Notes under the pieces: model-generated
The model's database searches: none
Told to the model about the DNA's origin: nothing
What the model saw: the letters and a program-made list of their open reading frames with translations, nothing else
Source of the DNA: Mesorhizobium sp. M2E.F.Ca.ET.219.01.1.1
GTDB lineage: Bacteria; Pseudomonadota; Alphaproteobacteria; Rhizobiales; Rhizobiaceae
DNA: 64,000 bases
Reading direction: 5' to 3'
Assembly: GCF_004016445.2 (NCBI RefSeq)
Contig: NZ_SADT02000007.1
Span: forward strand, 339,099 to 403,098
Translations under genes and position numbers: made by a program
Shown here: positions 60,668 to 64,000 of the stretch, one piece after another
How the letters are laid out: every line of letters begins with the position of its first letter
How positions within the stretch are numbered: the first letter of the stretch is position 1

Positions 60668-61375
60668 TCAAGCCGACTTCAGAACATGGGTGTCGTCGAA
60701 GTCCGCCAGCTTCGGATATGCGATCGTAGGAGCGTGTGCGAGCCCGAGGACGCGTTCACGGTAACGATCGAGGAAAATCCGGCGTTCACCGTCGCTGATG
60801 CGCGCCGGCGCGTGCACGAGGAAAGGCTCGATAACCGTGAAGCCGACGAAGTAGAGCATCCCATGGTTGATCGGGAACAGGATCTCAGAGATCGGGCCGT
60901 TCAGCCCTCGATCGGAATAGATCGGCGGCGGCCCGCCGATCGTGACGGAGCACATCGCGCGCTTTCCTGAGAACACGCCGCGATCATACCATTTGCCGCC
61001 GCCATAGATTCGGCCACCCGATGCGAAGACCCGGTCAACCCAGCCCTTGAGGATCGCCGGCAGCCCGAACCACCAGAGCGGAAACTGCAGGATCAAGGCG
61101 TCGCACCAGAAGAGCTTGTCCATCTCCGCCTGGATGTCGGGAGCAAATCCGTCCTGGGCCGCAGCATTCGCCTCCTCAGCCTGCTGGCGATAGTAGTTCG
61201 GGTCGCCCACGGTCGTGAAGTTGCGACGATCCGACACCGGATTGAAGCCCATCGCATAAAGGTCGGAGATAACGACCTCGTGCCCAGCCGCAGCCAGCGC
61301 TTGCTCGGCCGCTCGGGTCAGGGCGCCGTTGAAACTGTCTGGCTCAGGGTGAGCGTGAACGATGAAGATGCGCAC
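60668..61375 (-). CDS. NAD(P)H:quinone-oxidoreductase-like flavoprotein
   Basis: A 235-residue flavodoxin-fold enzyme of the NQO1/KefF family: IFIVHAHPEPDSFNGALTRA (phosphate loop), LQFPLWWFGLPAILKGWVDRVFASG (the signature FPLxWxxxPAxLKGWxDRV), and CSVTIGGPPPIYS. It reduces quinones or other electrophiles by two-electron transfer. The start is GTG 61375; no in-frame ATG is closer. It is the last gene of the minus-strand cluster ending with DoxX and may be separately transcribed. Confidence 0.9.
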   Translation of the reverse strand: MRIFIVHAHPEPDSFNGALTRAAEQALAAAGHEVVISDLYAMGFNPVSDRRNFTTVGDPNYYRQQAEEANAAAQDGFAPDIQAEMDKLFWCDALILQFPLWWFGLPAILKGWVDRVFASGGRIYGGGKWYDRGVFSGKRAMCSVTIGGPPPIYSDRGLNGPISEILFPINHGMLYFVGFTVIEPFLVHAPARISDGERRIFLDRYRERVLGLAHAPTIAYPKLADFDDTHVLKSA

Positions 61376-61401
61376 CGTGCGTTTCCACTTGGCCGAAATG
61401 C

Positions 61402-61878
61402 CTATCTCCTGGGTGCCGAAAGGATTCGCTCGGCGATCTGGTCGAGCGAGAAAGCACCTGCGCCGCGTGTCAGCACCAGAAGCAGCAACGAGGCCCACAG
61501 CAGATGCTCGGCCCAGTTTTCCGGATAGACGAAGAACTGGATGACGGAGACGACACCGAGCAGCATCAGCGCGGCCAGCCGCGAAAACAGCCCGAAGAAG
61601 ACCAGCACCGAGCCCGTCAGCTCCGCGGTCGTCGCAAGCGGCGCCGCGATCGAAGGGTCGATGAACGGCAGATTGTATTCGTTGGCGAACAACTGCAGCG
61701 TCACTGGCCAGGACGCCAGCTTGCTCTGGGCCGATTGCCAGAAGACATGTGCCACCGCCACGCGCGCGGCGAGTTGGACCAGCGAAAAAGGAATGTGTTC
61801 GGGCAGCTTGATGATACGCTTGTAGAGGCCGACAAAGCCGGCCGGGTTGGACGAGGATTGCTCCGATATTGCGGTCAT
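61402..61878 (-). CDS. DoxX-family membrane protein
   Basis: A 158-residue protein with four hydrophobic helices and DoxX features (VQLAARVAVAHVFWQSAQSKL, TAELTGSVLVFFGLFSRLAA). DoxX proteins accompany DUF692/DUF2063 genes in bufferin-type clusters. It lies 11 bp after the DUF2063 stop, so it is an operon member. Role unknown, possibly redox at the membrane. Confidence 0.9.
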   Translation of the reverse strand: MTAISEQSSSNPAGFVGLYKRIIKLPEHIPFSLVQLAARVAVAHVFWQSAQSKLASWPVTLQLFANEYNLPFIDPSIAAPLATTAELTGSVLVFFGLFSRLAALMLLGVVSVIQFFVYPENWAEHLLWASLLLLVLTRGAGAFSLDQIAERILSAPRR

Positions 61879-61889
61879 GACCGTCTCCG

Positions 61890-62675
61890 TCAGTTTGAGG
61901 GGGAATTCGCGGCGACCCGCACGTCGGTGACGAGCCTATCGCGGAACAGACGCACAAGGGCCGAAACCAGGTCGAAGGCCGGGTCGAGCGCCAAGGCGCG
62001 GCCAGTGGCATGCTCGAGGCCGAAACCATGCTTCAGTGAATGCCAGAAGGCGAAGCTCGCGCGGTCGAGCAGAAAAAGCCGCACGTAGTTGCCCGATCGC
62101 CACAACGCCACGCGTTCGGGGCGCCTTGTCCAGGTGATGTTTTCGTCGACCGTCGTCTCCTGTTGATGCGCCATCCATACCGACAGGATCGACCAGTGCG
62201 AGACGATCAACCGCAGCGAGGGCTGGAGCTGGATATCCGGCGACAGTCCAAGATCGGTGTGGTCATATTCTGCCAGGCTGCGAGGCGGCAGCGACGCCGT
62301 GTCGAGCGCCTCCGCTATGGCCCATTCGAGACGCGCCGTCTCGGCGACGATCGGCATGTCGGACAGCGTGTCAATCGTTTTCAGGAAGCGTGGAAAGCCG
62401 GCGCCGTAACGTGCCAGCCGCGACTCCACTGGCGGATGCCGCCGAATGAATTCGCTCGCCGCAAAGCGGAAGAAGCGTTCGTCGACGAGGCGGACGGTCA
62501 CGGGAAACACCGCCATCAGCGCTGCGGTGAGGGAACTGCGCGTGTTGTTCTGGTAAATACGCAGGCGCGCCAATGGATCTGCCTTGCCGGCGGTCAGCAT
62601 ATTTGCGGCTACCACCGGCTCCATGGCCAGCACCGACCGCGCCATGGTGGTCTGCAAGTGTTCAAGCGGCAGCAT
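61890..62675 (-). CDS. bufC: DUF2063 protein (BufC-like RiPP partner)
   Basis: A 261-residue protein: N-terminal DUF2063 domain (about 1-95; RLRIYQNNTRSSLTAALMAVFPVTVRLV) and a C-terminal domain of about 160 residues. BufC-type proteins bind the precursor and help the DUF692 enzyme. The ATG at 62675 lies inside the end of the DUF692 gene (14-bp overlap). Family call firm; symbol by context. Confidence 0.85.
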   Translation of the reverse strand: MLPLEHLQTTMARSVLAMEPVVAANMLTAGKADPLARLRIYQNNTRSSLTAALMAVFPVTVRLVDERFFRFAASEFIRRHPPVESRLARYGAGFPRFLKTIDTLSDMPIVAETARLEWAIAEALDTASLPPRSLAEYDHTDLGLSPDIQLQPSLRLIVSHWSILSVWMAHQQETTVDENITWTRRPERVALWRSGNYVRLFLLDRASFAFWHSLKHGFGLEHATGRALALDPAFDLVSALVRLFRDRLVTDVRVAANSPSN

Positions 62676-63696
62676 GGTATTCCTCCTCGATTGAGACAAG
62701 CGCCGCGGACATGCACGGCCTGGCGCACCTGGCAGCGGCAAACGCCGCAAGGACGGGCATGCCGGTCGTCGTTTCGCTTTGGACAGAAAGATGGATCGGC
62801 GTCGCTCGCGTTTTGGTCGTTTGCTCGCGCCGTATGGCTTGCTTGCGATTGAACATGATCGAAGCGGTCAGCATGTCGGCCCACATCGCTTCGCCAAGCA
62901 GCACGTCGAGGATGGGAACGTCGGTGTCCCACTCGATCAAGGTCGGGCGCGGCCCGAGCCGGTCTATGGCATGCTGATAGAGCGCCCAGACGACGGGTGG
63001 CACGCGCGAGCCATGGTCGTCGATCAGCACAGTGTCGGCGCCGACGTGGTTGGTCGCATGGCCGGCAAGGTGGATCTCGCCGATCGCCTCCGCCGGCAGC
63101 GCATCGATGAAGGCCTTGGCGTCGTATTGCAGATTGTGCGCGGAAACATGGACGTTGTTGACGTCGAGCAGCAGGCCGCAGCCGGTCCGAACCACGAGCT
63201 CGGCGAGGAACTCGGCCTCGGTCATCGAGGAGTCCGCAAAGGCGACGTAAGCAGACAGATTCTCGATCAGCACCTGCCGCTTCAGCGTTTCCTGGACGGT
63301 CTCGACGTTGCGCGCGACGATCGCCAGCGCTTCTTCGTCGTAGCGCAGGGGTAAGAGATCGTTGAGATAGGCGCCGTCGGCGACGCTCCAGGCCAGATGC
63401 TCGGAAACGAGATCGGGCTGGAAGCGCTCACAGACCTTGCGTAGTCGCTCCAGATGATCGCGATCCAGGCCTCGCGCGCTGCCGAGCGACAAGCCGACGC
63501 CATGCACCGAAAGGGGATAGATCCCACGCAGTTTTTCCAGCGCCTCGACGCCGGCGCCGTCACCCATGTAGTTCTCGGCGTGGACCTCGAGCCAGCCTGC
63601 GGAAGGGCGCCGCGTCAGCATCTCCGCGATGTGAGGCGAGCGAAGACCGATGCCCGCCGATGCGGGGATTGCAAGAGGTGAAAACATGCTGGACAT
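62662..63696 (-). CDS. bufB: DUF692 multinuclear non-haem iron oxidative enzyme (BufB-like)
   Basis: MbnB/BufB-type iron enzyme with a TIM-barrel fold that modifies cysteines of a ribosomal peptide. The 344-residue protein shows AGIGLRSPHIAEML, WLEVHAENYMGDG, SVHGVGLSLGS, LVSEHLAW, LIENLSAY, LLLDVNNVHVSAHN, GEIHLAGHA and DDHGSRVPPVVW, which supply the His/Asp/Glu iron ligands. The start follows GGAGGAG. About 60 C-terminal residues (after ASIMFNRKQAI) are not typical of the family. Precursor candidate at 63740. Confidence 0.9.
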   Translation of the reverse strand: MSSMFSPLAIPASAGIGLRSPHIAEMLTRRPSAGWLEVHAENYMGDGAGVEALEKLRGIYPLSVHGVGLSLGSARGLDRDHLERLRKVCERFQPDLVSEHLAWSVADGAYLNDLLPLRYDEEALAIVARNVETVQETLKRQVLIENLSAYVAFADSSMTEAEFLAELVVRTGCGLLLDVNNVHVSAHNLQYDAKAFIDALPAEAIGEIHLAGHATNHVGADTVLIDDHGSRVPPVVWALYQHAIDRLGPRPTLIEWDTDVPILDVLLGEAMWADMLTASIMFNRKQAIRREQTTKTRATPIHLSVQSETTTGMPVLAAFAAARCARPCMSAALVSIEEEYHAAA

Positions 63697-63739
63697 CGGT
63701 CTCCTCCATTCTGGTCTGGTTGGCTCGAGGTGGAAGTTG

Positions 63740-64000
63740 CTAGGCTTTCGGCTTGTCGCTGCCGCCGGTGATCTTGGCGCAGCTGCCGGCGGGCACGTAG
63801 AGCCAGGAATCCGGCTGGTTGTCGGCGGTCGCGGTGCCGGCGCAGGAATGCGTCGCGGTCTGGCAGTCGTTCTGGCCGGCCTTGACGACGCCGTAGCACT
63901 TCTCGAAGGCGAAGCCGGGCTTGGCGGCGGGGCCGCTGTAGGCCGCCGTCGCGGCAAGCGTGGTGGCAGCCGCGAGGGCCGATCCGATAAGGGTCTTGGT
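63740..64000 (-). CDS. bufA: DUF2282 bufferin-like precursor, partial (5' end outside window)
   Basis: The visible 86 residues run from TKTLIGSALAAATTLAATAA (signal peptide) to SCAKITGGSDKPKA. The mature part has exactly four cysteines, in EKCYG, NDCQT, HSCAG and GSCAK, the DUF2282 pattern. In Caulobacter such proteins (BufA1) are copper-induced, and some cysteines become thiooxazoles through BufB/BufC. Only the start codon and at most a few residues are missing. It lies 43 bp upstream of the bufB gene. Confidence 0.88.
   Translation of the reverse strand, partial: TKTLIGSALAAATTLAATAAYSGPAAKPGFAFEKCYGVVKAGQNDCQTATHSCAGTATADNQPDSWLYVPAGSCAKITGGSDKPKA

Overview
The window is GC-rich alphaproteobacterial DNA, most likely the chromosome of a rhizobium close to Mesorhizobium (Rhizobiales). 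The evidence is a complete fixLJ/fixK/fnrN/fixNOQP/fixGHIS set, an Alphaproteobacteria-type hemA, the order murA-DUF2948-hisD-UPF0262-phosphatase-infA-maf-yacG-tRNA-Phe, and intergenic palindromes of the rhizobial type. No nod or nif genes, transposases, phage genes or CRISPR arrays were seen. The species assignment is inference.

Region 1 (about 0.6-45.2 kb) is a microoxic-response island. It holds the sensor pair FixL/FixJ, the two CRP/FNR-family regulators FixK and FnrN, the cbb3 oxidase genes fixNOQP and their assembly genes fixGHIS, and hemN. Around them are stress and energy genes: Hsp20, two tandem universal stress proteins, an MgtA-like ATPase, a TPC-motif metal ATPase, a CBS-BON protein, a VIT-family transporter, a K+ channel, pseudoazurin, phosphoketolase plus acetate kinase, an alcohol dehydrogenase, TrxC, DUF302, a Pat-like acetyltransferase, a cytochrome c and an APH-AAA fusion. 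Some 16-17 FNR/FixK-type palindromes (TTGAT-N4-ATCAA and close variants) lie in front of these transcription units, and none was found after 44.3 kb. The likely logic is FixLJ to FixK, with FnrN as a second oxygen-sensing branch.

Inside the island at 8.2-14.6 kb is a separate module: DUF2231 and small secreted proteins, a PepSY protein, a two-component system, and a three-gene operon for an FMN-binding protein, ApbE flavin transferase and an RnfD-like/ferredoxin-reductase fusion. It looks like a transmembrane flavin electron-transfer system.

Region 2 (45.3-53.5 kb) is one eight-gene minus-strand operon: a Rieske protein, a Rieske-less mononuclear-iron oxygenase, a GST-like protein, an 8-oxoguanine-deaminase-like amidohydrolase and a complete BMP-type (nucleoside/purine) ABC importer. 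The oxygenase, Rieske and GST parts recall the NdmC/NdmD/NdmE N-demethylase of caffeine degraders, so uptake and N-demethylation of a methylated purine is proposed.

Region 3 (53.6-60.6 kb) is core housekeeping DNA with tRNA-Phe and tRNA-Thr and several palindromic repeats.

Region 4 (60.7-64.0 kb) has an NAD(P)H-quinone-reductase-like flavoprotein followed by a bufferin-type RiPP cluster: a DUF2282 precursor (cut by the window end), a DUF692 enzyme, a DUF2063 partner and DoxX.
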